From contig JAKJHU010000061.1 of NCBI GenBank assembly GCA_022316685.1, positions 3,533,709 to 3,597,708 of the forward strand: DNA of 64,000 nucleotides, read 5' to 3'. Every line of letters begins with the position of its first letter. The first letter of the stretch is position 1. The DNA comes from Progne subis subis. Its lineage: Eukaryota; Chordata; Aves; Passeriformes; Hirundinidae. Position numbers and translations under genes: made by a program. Positions 9,081-21,109 of this stretch are shown one piece after another. A model generated the notes under the pieces. The model was not told the DNA's origin. It was given only the letters and a program-made list of their open reading frames with translations, and ran no database searches.

Positions 9081-12000
9081 AATTCCAGTGCAGCTCCAGC
9101 TGTGGAAAAATCCACGTCCTTCCCCAAAATGGAATTCAACTTCTACTGAGATTAAAGATTTAGCGCTACTTTTTATCGTTTGCCTTCAGCATTCCAAAAG
9201 TTTACAACAGTCTTGCGATATGTTGTCAAATCTTTCTCAATACGTTGTTAAAGCCTTGTATTCTGAACAAACAATAAACCCCAGTTCTAAGAGTCATGAA
9301 TCACTGGCTTCCAGAGAAGCTGAAATTTAAGAAAAGAATGCTAAATTTTGTAAGGGTTATGGCTGAACTGGGATTGTTGTTATTAACGTGGCATCCCCAG
9401 CCAGAGGGCTGCGCTGCACAATGGGTGACACAGCCGGACACAGACGGTGAATCTGGGGAAAAAACCCCTCACATTATGAGTATTTTGGTGCATTTCATCT
9501 TTAGACGTTCAGCTTTTCCAACAAAAAAATCCAGTCTTTCACTTCAGGATGTTAAAATTCATGGCAATTGCAAAGAGAAAATGCAGCACTCCTGGGAGTG
9601 CTTGCACGGGCCAGAGGAGCAGCCCCTGGTACTCTGTGGCACTCTGGTTCTGCAGTGTTTCCGTGCGCAGAGATCAGGGCTCCTGCACCATCAGCTCCGT
9701 GGAAAAAAGCCCCAAATATTACGAACTTAAACTGCTCTTACCTTTGCACTTATCATATGCCAAGGTGTATTTTCAGTTCCTAACTATGTCATCATAATTG
9801 ATTCCTCATTAGAGGGCTCTCTGAGAGTGTTAGAAGTTACTTAGGAGATAAATATCTCAAGGCTTGTCCTTTCCAGGGAAAAATTTTCAAAGCTCACTGT
9901 TGATAACATCACGTTTAGTGCACAGCAGTCAGCAGTATTGGAAGCCGTGCTCAATCCAGCTCACAGCCAACAGCATTTCAAACGTGGTGATGCTTAGACT
10001 TGTTAGCAAGTTAGAGGATGTAGTTTTTAAAATGTTGCTCCATTAGCTACTGCCACTGAACCTTTTTTCTTTGGTACTTGTATGAGTGAGCAATCCAAAT
10101 CCAGCCTGGGTAGGTAATTACAAAATTCATGCATTGATTTATTCAAGGAAAACCTCAGGCTATGATGATATGAGCACAAGGTGCTTCAATTAACAGAGGA
10201 AATCCAAAGAAAGGGGAATTAATAAATTGAAAATTTCAGATCTTTCATCTTAAATCTTTGGCCTTTAGGTATCTTTGAGATCACTCCGGAAATATTTATG
10301 TAAAATCTCTGTAGCTCTTTCCAACAACTCAACATCAAAATCAACAGATTTTTGTTTGATATGGAACTGCCAAAATTACACCATGCCCCCAGCAAGAGCT
10401 TGCAAACAAAACTAAATACATCAACTCATGGAAAGCCAATTTAATGATTTGCTTCTTCTTCATAGCATCAAACAGCAACCATAAGAAACCTCAACTAAAA
10501 TACTTAGTGTTTATATCTGAGTTAACAAAAACAATAGCAATAACAAAAATTTCCATGCTTCCAACTTAGTACTGCACACATATATGTAAATATAAATATA
10601 TCTAACAAGATAATTTTGAATCCAGAAAATGATAAGTAAATGAACTAAAATTGATAAATGGACTAGCAGATTATTTTCATAGATTCCTCTTTCTTTATTT
10701 ATTTTCCATTTTTAAAAATCTTCTTGTCAAAACCCCACCAAAATTAAATTCCAAATATGGGACTGCATATGTTTAAAATTTATAGAAATATGCATATATA
10801 CGTTTAGAGATAAATGTGAATAAGTACATAAGTACTCTGATACTCATATACATTTATATATGTATAAGAAGGAAAATACTTGGAAAGCAAATGAGGAATC
10901 ATTTTTAAATGTTAAGGAGAAAGAATTGGAGGCAGAAGTGGAGGGATGCAGTCCTCTCGTCCTGCCTCTACCAAGCTGTGCAGCAGATGGCACCACAGGT
11001 GCCAGAGAAAGTGTTACCACTCAGAAACTGTTACATTTAACACTATGACGAAACAGGAGCAACATCTGTCACCTGCCAAATACATGAAAAGTTACTAATC
11101 TATTTCTAATCAGCAAAACCCAGAGAAATAGGAGATGAAATGTCATTCACTGCTAACAGCTCACAACTTCAAACGGGAGATCTCCTTCCAAATAACATTA
11201 GTAGTTAAAAAGAACAACCCAAAAATGTTGCATGTGTTCAGTCTACCTGGCTCCAGAGTGAGAAACACCTGCAAAATATTTATTCTGCGGCGAGTCAAAT
11301 CACTGTAAGAGGAAGTGGGGTTTTGTTACCATCATTTCTTTTGGTTTTTTATCTTTCAACCAGAAATAAACTCTACAGACCATTCTTAAAAGGAAAAGTA
11401 CCTTTCATCTAACCTCTGTCAATTTTGAGATCCACATTTTCTAATGCTTTTAGGGATAGTAAAGCATTTTCTGAGCAGGTCAGGGCAAAGTAGGTATTTG
11501 AGACAAAGAAACACAAAATAAATTCAATAGAAGATTACTTGTTAATAATTTAGCATAAATTCCATGTGCACTCATAGTAATTAAGCTACAAACAGGCAGC
11601 ACTGTATGACTGAACATTTGAACACATGATTTTTACATGCTGAGAAGTTTGAGCTTGCCCAGTACTATCTTAGTTACTATTCCTCCTTCTCTCCTGAACT
11701 GGTCTCACACTAAGACAGGACACTCCTCCAGACTTTAGGAAAAATTCTGATTAAAAAAACATGTTGAAGGGGAAATACGTTGGAACAAACAAATGAAAGA
11801 TATTTGTACTAAAATATAACTGGAAAGCAAGAATGACTTCTATTCCATGCTCATATGACAGCTTGAAAATAGCAATCTTGAAAACAGCTGCACCATTTCT
11901 TCTGGCTTTCAAAAAGTAAAGTGTCTTATTTTCTGTTTTCCTTTTGTTGGCAAAAGCCTAGAAAGCATGAACACTCAGGTGTGGTTTTACTATTTAAACA

Positions 12001-15000
12001 CAAAAATGCCACCTGCTGTACATTAAGACTATTTGAACCTAAATCTGCTGCATTTATGGGAATGCTACACTTAGTGGTGTCATGACCCCAGATTTCTGCC
12101 AACAGGTAAAACTTGGGGTGGACTTCAGACAGTTTTTATTAACTATTTAATAATCCCTGGGGAAAATGAGGTCAGAGGATGATGTAGGAGTTCTGACACT
12201 GAGTACTCTGGGCCGGATAAATGACGGGTGGGGCAGTTGATTAACATTCTACTTCATTTTTGGAAGTCTAGATTAAAATCAACCTTATGTCATTCTTTAA
12301 AATGCACTTGGTGATTTTAATTAAGCTGCTAATGTTAATTGGTCCACACCACAAAAATGCCAGGGGCACTGATGTAATTTTGGATAAATGGCAACCTTTG
12401 CTTTTGAGGGTCTTAAGGCTCAGTAAAAAGCATATCAAATTTAAAAATAGCACGGATGTCTTATCTTGTGTGGTGGTGGTGGTTTTTTTGATTGGTTTTT
12501 TTTTTGTTTGTTTGGTTGGTTTTTTGTGGTTTTTTTTTTTTTTCCTTGTTCTTGTTTTTGTTTTTTCCCTACTGAAGAAGAGAAAAACTGTGATTCAAAT
12601 ATAAACACGAATACAGCCCAAAACACATCTTACCAAGCTGTTGCACAAGCAATTCTAGATGCAGTGAGATTGCTGGTCAGCCTTCATTGAAGACTCCATG
12701 CTGCTTTCTCAGGATACAATTTTAGCCCATTCAGACAATTTTCAAAGCCTTTCTGCACAGATCACTCTTTTCTCTGTCTTCAGAGCAAACTCAGTAGCCT
12801 CAGCTGGATGTCACTGCTGTGACCCATCCCCTGTACCTGGACATGGAGGAAGGGGTGACATTTTGCCCTGTTTTGCCTTGTCCCACTGCTGCTGGCCAAG
12901 ACCATCAAACACCTTGGGTTTGGTTTGATGGATCTTCTTCCAGGCAACTTTCTGCCTGCTGCTTTAGGGATCTAGGAGGTACTGGAACAGAAGAATCACC
13001 CAGATGTTCCACAGCCAAAGGTGTGTACAGCTCACAGTCACGTGAAGGTGTTAATGAAATGTCTGTGTAATAAAACTGTGGAGTCTGTGCACATAAATAC
13101 ACGCTCCTATAATATAAAGTTCTCCCTGACTGATCTCACGTATTGCTCCCAAAGGGAGTTCAGTGCAGAATTTGGGCCTTAAAGAATTGAATAGAGCAAA
13201 TTTATATTATTCTCTAAAGAGAAAAATCTTCTGGCAGAATCAGGAGTTTGAAGCTGTTGACTAAGGACTTTTCTGCACTGGAAAGTGGATGGGAATTGCT
13301 ATTGCAGGATCAGCTATTCTACAATGACTTATTTGACCCATGACTTTTCCAGACTAGAATATCCACACAGGGAGCTATTATGGATAGTTTATTCAGAAAT
13401 AACTATTTTGGTCACTTTTCCCCATACGGAGAAATGCACAGTGTCCATGCAGAGCTGTAGTAAGCTTGGTTTATTTTTTACAGAAAAATACTTTTTGTCT
13501 GATTTATAACATATGGCAAAATGGGAAAGTGGAAAGGGAATTTTGAATAAGATCATGATGCAATTGATTAAGATCCTTTATTTAATTTACTAATATAAGA
13601 TATATTATTATAATTTACTATGATTACTTACATACTGAGAACATCTCTACATCTGCAATGTTATGTCCATTGCAGGATGTTGCATCAGTTTAACTAAATC
13701 ATTAGAAAACTCCTCATTTCTAATTAAGTCAGTGCAAAAATATTAACAAAATTACTTGCTGTAGTCTCTGCTGGATCTCACATCTCAGTCATCAGCCTTG
13801 TGATAGCATCATACACATTGTTAGAAAGAAATATACAACTTCTGCAAAATCCAGGCTTTTTTTGGTGTTAGCACATTCATTTTAATAAACAATAAATGAA
13901 TGAGAAATAGCCATTGACTGCTGCCAGCAGTACCTTTGCTAGGTTAAAAATTCCTGTTTGTGCCTTAGGAACAGATGGGTGACAGGTGGGTCTAGCACTC
14001 GTTAACAGAGCTCCTTTCTAAAAACCTGATGTAGTGTTAATTTATTGTTTCAACATTTTTCTGCTTGTCCTCTGCTCTGTAGTGTTACAGGGTCTCTCAT
14101 GCATTGTACTGGAATGCTTCCATGTTTGGATCCAATCCTGAGGAGTTTTGAGTGCCAGGAATGCAAGAGTAGGACCCTAACATGTTAAGAAGAATAAAAA
14201 AAAAAAATAGAAATTACATTTCTGAATATACCATCAACCATCCATTAGTCCTAAGAAAAGGATATCTAAAGCTTTCTTTATAAATTAAACTGAAGATTAT
14301 CTTTCAACCCTTTAGTGAAGTTTGATACTTCATCAGAAAGAAAATTAACATGCTCATCAACCAATCCAGATTCTTAGGTGGTGTGGAGAGCTGGATGAGA
14401 TCATAGCTTCAGCAAAATTATGGAATGCTAGGAAGCAAATCAGGAGAGCCAATTCCTAACTCTCATTTTAATGCTGGGGTGCCTCATGTTAGTCATGAAA
14501 TGTAAGCAAAAAATAGGTGTTGCTGAACAGCTGCTCTTGCACTATATTGGCTCTTCCCTCTGAAAGGTTCAAGCAGAAGAGAGTAATTCCTTTAAGTTTT
14601 AAATACATTGATTTTCTACATATTTCAGCTGTTTTGTGATGGCCAATACATCAAAATCTTCATTTTTTGAATGTATTTTGAAGAACAAAGGCATAGCCCT
14701 CAAATTCAGAGGCCGAAGAAGGATGACTGACCAGGTTTTTGTAACACTGCTCCCTACTTTTCATTTCAATGCTGTCCATCTCTCAGGACCTTGTTTCATA
14801 TTCATATTTCACTTTCCTTGTACAGAGACGAAAACAACACATCACAAACCAAAGAGGTCACTGGGCTCCTATAAGGGGTGTTCAGTCACTGATAATGTAG
14901 AATAATTTTTTTAAATTATGGAGATTCAAACTGATTTCTAGTTCTAGTGGAAAACATCTTTTTTCATAACCTCTATATTGTCTGCTTTACGAGAAATATT

Positions 15001-16240
15001 CTTGCAGAATATCTAGTCATTATCCTCATTCATGTTAATTTTCTGTTGTTATGGGCTAACAACAACAGTCTTGATTTTTTTTTTTTTTTCTGTGTTGCAT
15101 ATTATTCTGTTTTCTGTTTGAGAGCTAAACTGAAAGTGAACTTTTACTCTGAAATTATACACTTTGGTGTTTTATATGACACTTTTGTAATAAACATATT
15201 AAATTATATACTGTGATGCTAAAGCACTGTAATAAAAGTACTTGCTGCTGAGTGCTTGAGAAATTCTGAAACAATTGTTTTCAAGTTTTCATAACTGTAA
15301 AATCCCCAAATGGACTTGATGTTTGAGAGAAAATTCTGTGCAGCACAAATGCATAATTTTCAAAAGAAAAAAACCTAAGTTTTGCCAACTGACCTCCTAG
15401 TTAGAGCCTTGCCCATAAATGCAGCAAGGCAGAGTGGTGCTAACGATATGTAAAGTTCATCTTTGTACTCCATTCATTCTCACTTCATTACTGGCAAGAT
15501 TAGTAATAGCCAATTTGCATTGATTTATACCAGCTATTTACAGTCCCCAGGGCACAGAAGTTATTAATCCATGGAAAAACCTGTCACACTCTCCTTTTTT
15601 CTAGTCATGCCTCTATCTATGTGGTAATAGAGGGATGGAGTTTCTGCCTCTGGTGTGTCCTGCACAGAAGCCAATGTCTCCAAAAGCCAAGTACAACAGA
15701 AAAATATGACTTTGCCAATAGCCGGGATGGTGACCTAACGATCACAATGAGAAAAAGGCTGAAGTTCTCAAGCCCTCTGATTTGAACAGGCACAAGCAGC
15801 TCCCTGACACCTCTGTGTATCAATTTGGCAAGGAAAAAGGCAGTGATGGAGCAAGGCAGGGACCTGGCAGTGGAGCTGGACAAACTCAGATAGATGGGGC
15901 TGGTTATGCTGTGCCCAGCTTTGACTCCCCCAGTCCAAGAGCAGTGCAGAGAATTGACAGGAGGTTCAGCAGAAGGTGCTGGGATTCTCTGGGTCAAGAG
16001 TGCAGGATCGAAATGGAGATGCTGAAGGTGCTGGGCTTGCTTGTCCTGGCAAAACAGAGGCCAGGGACTGGTCTCTGCCTGCACAGCAGTTACAGAGATG
16101 CCAGCCAAGTTCAGGGTAGGTAGTGTCATAACACAGAACAAGCAACAATGGCCATAAATCACAGCGTGGGAGGTTCAGTTGAAAATTAGGAAAAAATGTT
16201 ACTCATTTTTCAGGCATTCTTTGAAAAGCAAAACCAAACA
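9081..16240. other. Intergenic sequence between SPO11 and BMP7, left part
   Basis: No coding exon, RNA gene or intact transposon is supported. The longest open stretches (9296-9730 plus; 15617-16162 minus) have no recognisable protein character. Low-complexity sequence includes a GT/T-rich tract at 12473-12560 and an A12 run near 14196. Most of the rest is AT-rich single-copy-looking DNA. Confidence 0.6.
12473..12560. repeat. G/T-rich low-complexity tract
   Basis: A run of TGG repeats passes into T-rich sequence with GTTTGTTTGGTTGG motifs and a T13-class run. It creates spurious Phe/Val-rich open frames on the plus strand. No retroelement body was recognised next to it. Confidence 0.85.
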
Positions 16241-16264
16241 CCCCCCCCCCCCCCCCCCCTCCCC
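16241..16264. repeat. C19 homopolymer followed by TCCCC
   Basis: Nineteen consecutive C, one T, then four more C. Long C/G homopolymers are rare in vertebrate DNA compared with A/T runs. The exact length may be unreliable because sequencing such runs is error-prone. Confidence 0.9.
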
Positions 16265-18126
16265 AAGAACTATGAAAACAACACCCAGGTATGGGTACAG
16301 ATGAAAAACCCAATATAAAATAATAAAAAAACAAAAATTGCCATACTCTGGTTTCTTATTGTTTCAGATATCTCCTACATTTAATACTACAGAAATTACA
16401 GTATTACACACATTTAATCATACAGGCATGTTACATGCATATGTTACCTGGTTTTGTTTAAAATTCTTTGTATGCAATTAGTAGTTGACAGAATGCCATT
16501 TTTTTGTTGAGGAATGAATTCTTTTTCTACAAGCAAACCTTAATAATGCTTAATTTGCAGTGCAATATTGACTATCATCTCTGAATCAAAAATTAGTTCT
16601 TCACAATGAATTCATTCAATTGTTTGGGCACTATTGCATCACTGTGTCCAATGGGATTAAAAAGAAAAGTTGGAAAAAAACTCAGCTGAAAGGAAACTGC
16701 AAAACTCCATTGGCCCAAAACCCATGTGCATGCTAATTAACTAGAAGCAGTTACTTGAATAATCGAGACAGGTTTTTTCTTGTATTTATTACCTGCACTT
16801 TCAGGTATTTGTTACATCAGATGTGATATTTATCTAAGCATTGGTTTAGAACACCACGTGTGTAAGAGTAAAGGGGTTAATTTTGATCCCCTAAACTGCA
16901 GATATTCCATTTAAGGCACTTTGTGATACCAGCAAGTCTTCACCTTTCCCTCAGGATTTTAAATCCACTAGCACTTTTCAGATGGCTTATATTATATAAT
17001 TTTAGTGCTTCCCAAACACAGTTCCAGCCATTCAGATGTTCAGTACCCACAGAGAAAATTGGTTCCTTTCCTTTGCAACTTTTCAGTTTCCACAGACCAG
17101 TGATTAATATTTTCAGTACAAACTCTCTATTCAAGAAACACAAAATGTTTACAACATGGGTGACATAATTATCTCTACAGTGTTAAAACCTAAGACATGG
17201 ATTTGCCTACAGGCAAACTAAAGCTTTCTGCACAGAAAATTTGTAATGGTAAAGATAATGTCTGGAGATTTATAAATATAGATTTATGCTTTATTACATT
17301 GCCTCGTGTTTGAAACTTATTTAAAATCCATTCCTGAGAGTTTATCCCTGTTGTACTGAGTCCATCAGCTTGGATCTGATTTAACAATGTCTCTGTGCTT
17401 CAACATACTGCTGCAAGGACTCATGAGCCCCCACATAAATTTTCTCTATGAGAGAAGCTTTTTATGAACTTCTTAAAACAGTTGGCAACAAAATATAAGA
17501 AACATCTACCACACTTCACTGGGTTGGATTAAGGAATGAAAAAGTAAGAGGAGAGCAAACACCACAACACTTTGTAGTCCTGTTTGACAACTAAGGGATA
17601 AATTGCATCCTGCCTTCTATTCTTAATAAAAAGCATAAGACCTATTATACTTGTTAATCCCAAGTCCACCTAGACTAATATTCTCCTTCTGACAGCAAGA
17701 AATTCTGGACATCATGAGAAGAGTACAAAACAAGTGTTTAGTGATGTATTCCAAACATGTTTATGACTCAAAGACTTCTGGAATAACTGGTGGGAATTCA
17801 TATTCAAGGGCTTCTGGTGGTGTCTTTGTATTCATTGGAGTTTTTTTTCAATGGATTTCATGCACATATTTAACACAGCGCATCATGTGACAGGGATTTC
17901 CGCATATTAACTACTCATTGTCAAAGATGTGTGTTCTTGGACTTGCCATCTTCTAATTAGTTATGATTCTCCTTATTTATGACAGTGAATAATCAGCCTT
18001 TTCCCACCTTTGCCATGCCACTAGGCTGAGGTTTTGTTGTTGTTGTTTTTTTTTTTCAGTATTTTTACATATTTCCACATGGCTTCACCTGACTCCTATT
18101 GTCATGGACTAGGGAAGGAAGGAAAA

Positions 18127-18161
<35 letters not shown>

Positions 18162-20930
18162 GGTGAGAATGGGAAAAAGGACAGGACAATTTAGGAGCCT
18201 GAAGCAAGACGGAGGGAATGCAGTGCTCAGGATGTTTGCATCTCTGTCTGGGGCAGAGAGTGAGAGCAGGAAAATAAGCTGGGCCCAAACACAGAGGAAG
18301 GAGAGTGGAAATCCCCAAATGACAGGAACAGGTGACAACTTCAGGCAAAACCCTTTGCTTTGTTTGGATGATACAGGTATTGATATTCAGAAGGAATTTT
18401 GGCCATCAGAACTTGGCTGGAAGCTACACATTCTCTCTGTTCCTTCCTTTCCTCCATATTTGTTAGGTCTGCAATCAATTTTAAAAAATCCAGTTTTAAA
18501 TTCCTTAACATCTGGGTGTACACAGGCGGGTTTTACCTCCTTTGTATCCCTGCAGTTCCGCTTATATTTCAGCCCATGAGAACCTGAGATCATAGTTTGG
18601 CTTCAAGGAAATTCAATGTACTGAAGCACACTAAGGACGTACACCATCTTCTCTCATCACTGGGGGGAACATTTTTGCCCCAGCTTGACAAAGAACTTGG
18701 GTGTCATTAAGATAAAATAGATTATGGAGAATTTGATATACATGTAAATGCTTCCAGATATTTAATCAATGGAGAAGCAGTGGAACAGGTTTAGGCAGCC
18801 CACAGGTTGATGACCTGTTCTGATAAAATCTGGCTGGACTATTGAAGTCATTCAATATCCATCCCTGCTGCAGTTTCTCATGGCCAGCTACTTACATAGA
18901 GCACAGATTCCTCATTTTATTACCTTTTAACTTGCCACCTTCATATAGGTTATTGGAACAGGATATAAGAAATTAATCTGAAAGCAACGTTGAAGTTTTA
19001 CCTATCCAAAAAGACCTCAAAAAAAAAAACCTCGACAATAACCAACCCCCCCAAAAAAAGCTCAACCCGACCCCAACAACATAACCAAATTATTATATAT
19101 CTCCAGATTGGGATGGAGAGGAGGAAACTGTAGGAAATATTGGCTATGAGTCCCACTATATGCATAGACATGAAATCTTGGCTGCCCACTATATGAGCTA
19201 AAAGGTTGGATAGTAACAGTGCTCTAGAAAAGATTGAGCCCTGGGGCTTTCTGCGAGGCAGTGATGGATTTAATGAGCTGGGTGTGTCTAGAGGGAACGA
19301 AGGAGATTCTTCTCAGGACAAGTCTGCACTTGAAACTGTGTGCATCTGTGTTAAATGATTTGAAAAAAACTATTGTGTGATCAATGACACACACACACCT
19401 CCTCACAACACAGCCCTGGACGGATGATAGTCTTATTTCTGTCATTACAATTCCTCCTGCAATCACAACAGGCTTCTTAGGAGCTTAGTTTAATTTCTCA
19501 TCTTGTTTAAACTCCTTTAGTGTTTCGTGCTATTTACCACATGTTCAGCTGTGAAACATTTCACCCCTTTCTTGTTACAAATAGAAAGAAACCTGGCAGA
19601 TTAGCATGCAACTAAAACAAAAATGCCCAGTGAAAAGGCTAATGCTATGGTTTTGCCTCTGAGCAGCAGGCTGCATTAAAAAGCACATTTCCATTTACGC
19701 AATAGAAGATTTTGTTAGTCAATAAAACCCTGCAATCTCAGAGGAAAGAATTAATCTTACATAATTGGAGTTTTGTTTCAGGAAATGAATTTATACTAAG
19801 AGATTCAATCTCTTAATTAAAAAGATTTAGTGTGTTTGTGTTCCACTTAGCAGTTTTATTTGTTCTTTAATTTGCAGGAGTACATACTGGGAAATAATTG
19901 AATGAAAACGCCAAGAGGAAAGGGATGTGCATACCAGGTCTGTGTGCAGACAAGAACCAGGATCTGTTGAGCTCTGCTACTAGTTTTGACTCTTAAAGAC
20001 CTCAGAAAATCTCTGCACATGTCAGTTCTGTCTGTGAAATAAAATTCAGCAGTGGGTTATCTCACGAGGCTGCTGTCAGTGCTGGAATCCAAAGAAGGAG
20101 CAGCTGGTAAATGCACTACTGGTATTACCACAAAATCAAAGAGAGCAGGATAAGATTTCATTCATGGGAAACACTGCCTTAACAAGAGCCTTGTTCAAAT
20201 GTCTTCCTCTCCTGACAAAAGATGAGGAAATTACTTGTAAATGCATTAAATTGTATTATATGAGGGGAAAACCCCAAGCTGCCACATTTATATTCTGCCA
20301 GGAGGAGAAAACCAGGATCGAGCTGTACTAGGTACAAAACTATTTGTGTGTTGAGAGTGATCCTGCATCGAATTTGTGTCCCAGTGTGGGAACTTTGCAA
20401 AAGAGCTGCTGGAACTGTTCTGCAAAGAATATCCAAGCCTCTGGACCCCCCTGCCCTTCCCAGGAACTCTGGCTGCTTGGCTTACTCTTTGTGGCTGAGA
20501 AGTCTGAAAAGAGTTCACAGAGAAGCAACAGGATCAGAATTCCCCTCTCACCTTTTGATGTTGAAAAAGAAAAGGGTTTGCTCCTCTAAAAACGGAACTG
20601 AACCACAAACGAACCTGTTAAACTCACAGAACCATTGCATTCCTAACCTCCAGGATAAAAATTTTTAAACTTGCTGTTTTCAATCAAGTATAGCCAAATA
20701 TCTTTTAGACCTAATAGAAAAATTACTCTGAAACTACCATTTGCCATGACTTAAGCAAGTATTCCGTAGGTTTGACTTTAGCTTCCATTGAAAACTGATG
20801 TAAGGAACGCTCACCCACGGACACAGGCACATATTTCATCCAACCCACCACTACTAGTTCCAGGTCATGCTGATTAATGCTTTTCACATAAACACACTTC
20901 TTATTTCAAATGTTAATGCCTTCTTAGTGC
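16265..20930. other. Intergenic sequence, left-central part
   Basis: No gene is supported. It contains a TTG/T tract at 18034-18056, an A30 run at 18129-18158 followed by G5, and a short A/C-rich stretch near 19020-19060. The open frame at 18034-18579 owes its first part to the A30 run read as lysines. A patch near 19600-19870 is AT-rich with several homeodomain-type TTAAT/AATTA words but has nothing diagnostic. Confidence 0.55.
18129..18158. repeat. A30 homopolymer
   Basis: Thirty consecutive A on the plus strand followed by GGGGG. It could be the tail of a degraded retroposed sequence, but no source sequence is recognised on its 5' side. Confidence 0.9.
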
Positions 20931-20939
20931 AAGGTGAAA

Positions 20940-21070
20940 GTCTATCCAAGGATAGAATCCCTTAAGAGTGTTAATTAAACAGGACAATAATAATCCACTG
21001 GTGATTTATAGTGAGGTGGATTACTAGAGCATAGTGGTTGGTCTGATAGGCATTTATTGCCTACTTAACC
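20940..21070. promoter_or_regulatory. Candidate regulatory element with paired TAATCC-type sites
   Basis: TAATCCAC at 20991-20998 and GTGGATTA at 21016-21023 form a perfect 8-bp inverted repeat separated by 17 bp. TAATCC is the core site of OTX/PITX-class (K50) homeodomain proteins. TTAATTAA lies about 20 bp to the left. An A19 run starts at 21084. Function is inferred from motif arrangement only. Confidence 0.25.
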
Positions 21071-21083
21071 ATTTAAGTATAAC

Positions 21084-21102
21084 AAAAAAAAAAAAAAAAA
21101 AA
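21084..21102. repeat. A19 homopolymer
   Basis: Nineteen consecutive A on the plus strand in intergenic DNA, immediately right of the candidate TAATCC element. Confidence 0.85.
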
Positions 21103-21109
21103 TCATTGT

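Noticed and set aside
8416..9139. Minus-strand open frames of 182 and 160 codons with repeated basic decapeptides
   Set aside because: They are readings of the 30-bp minisatellite. The same peptide pattern occurs in two frames, so indels are not frame-preserving, and there is no recognisable domain.
15617..16162. 181-codon minus-strand open frame
   Set aside because: No domain, signal peptide or similarity is recognised and the overlapping plus frame is also open; the length is plausible by chance in this moderately GC stretch.
18034..18579. 181-codon plus-strand open frame with a polylysine stretch
   Set aside because: The lysines are an A30 homopolymer and the rest shows no protein-like conservation.
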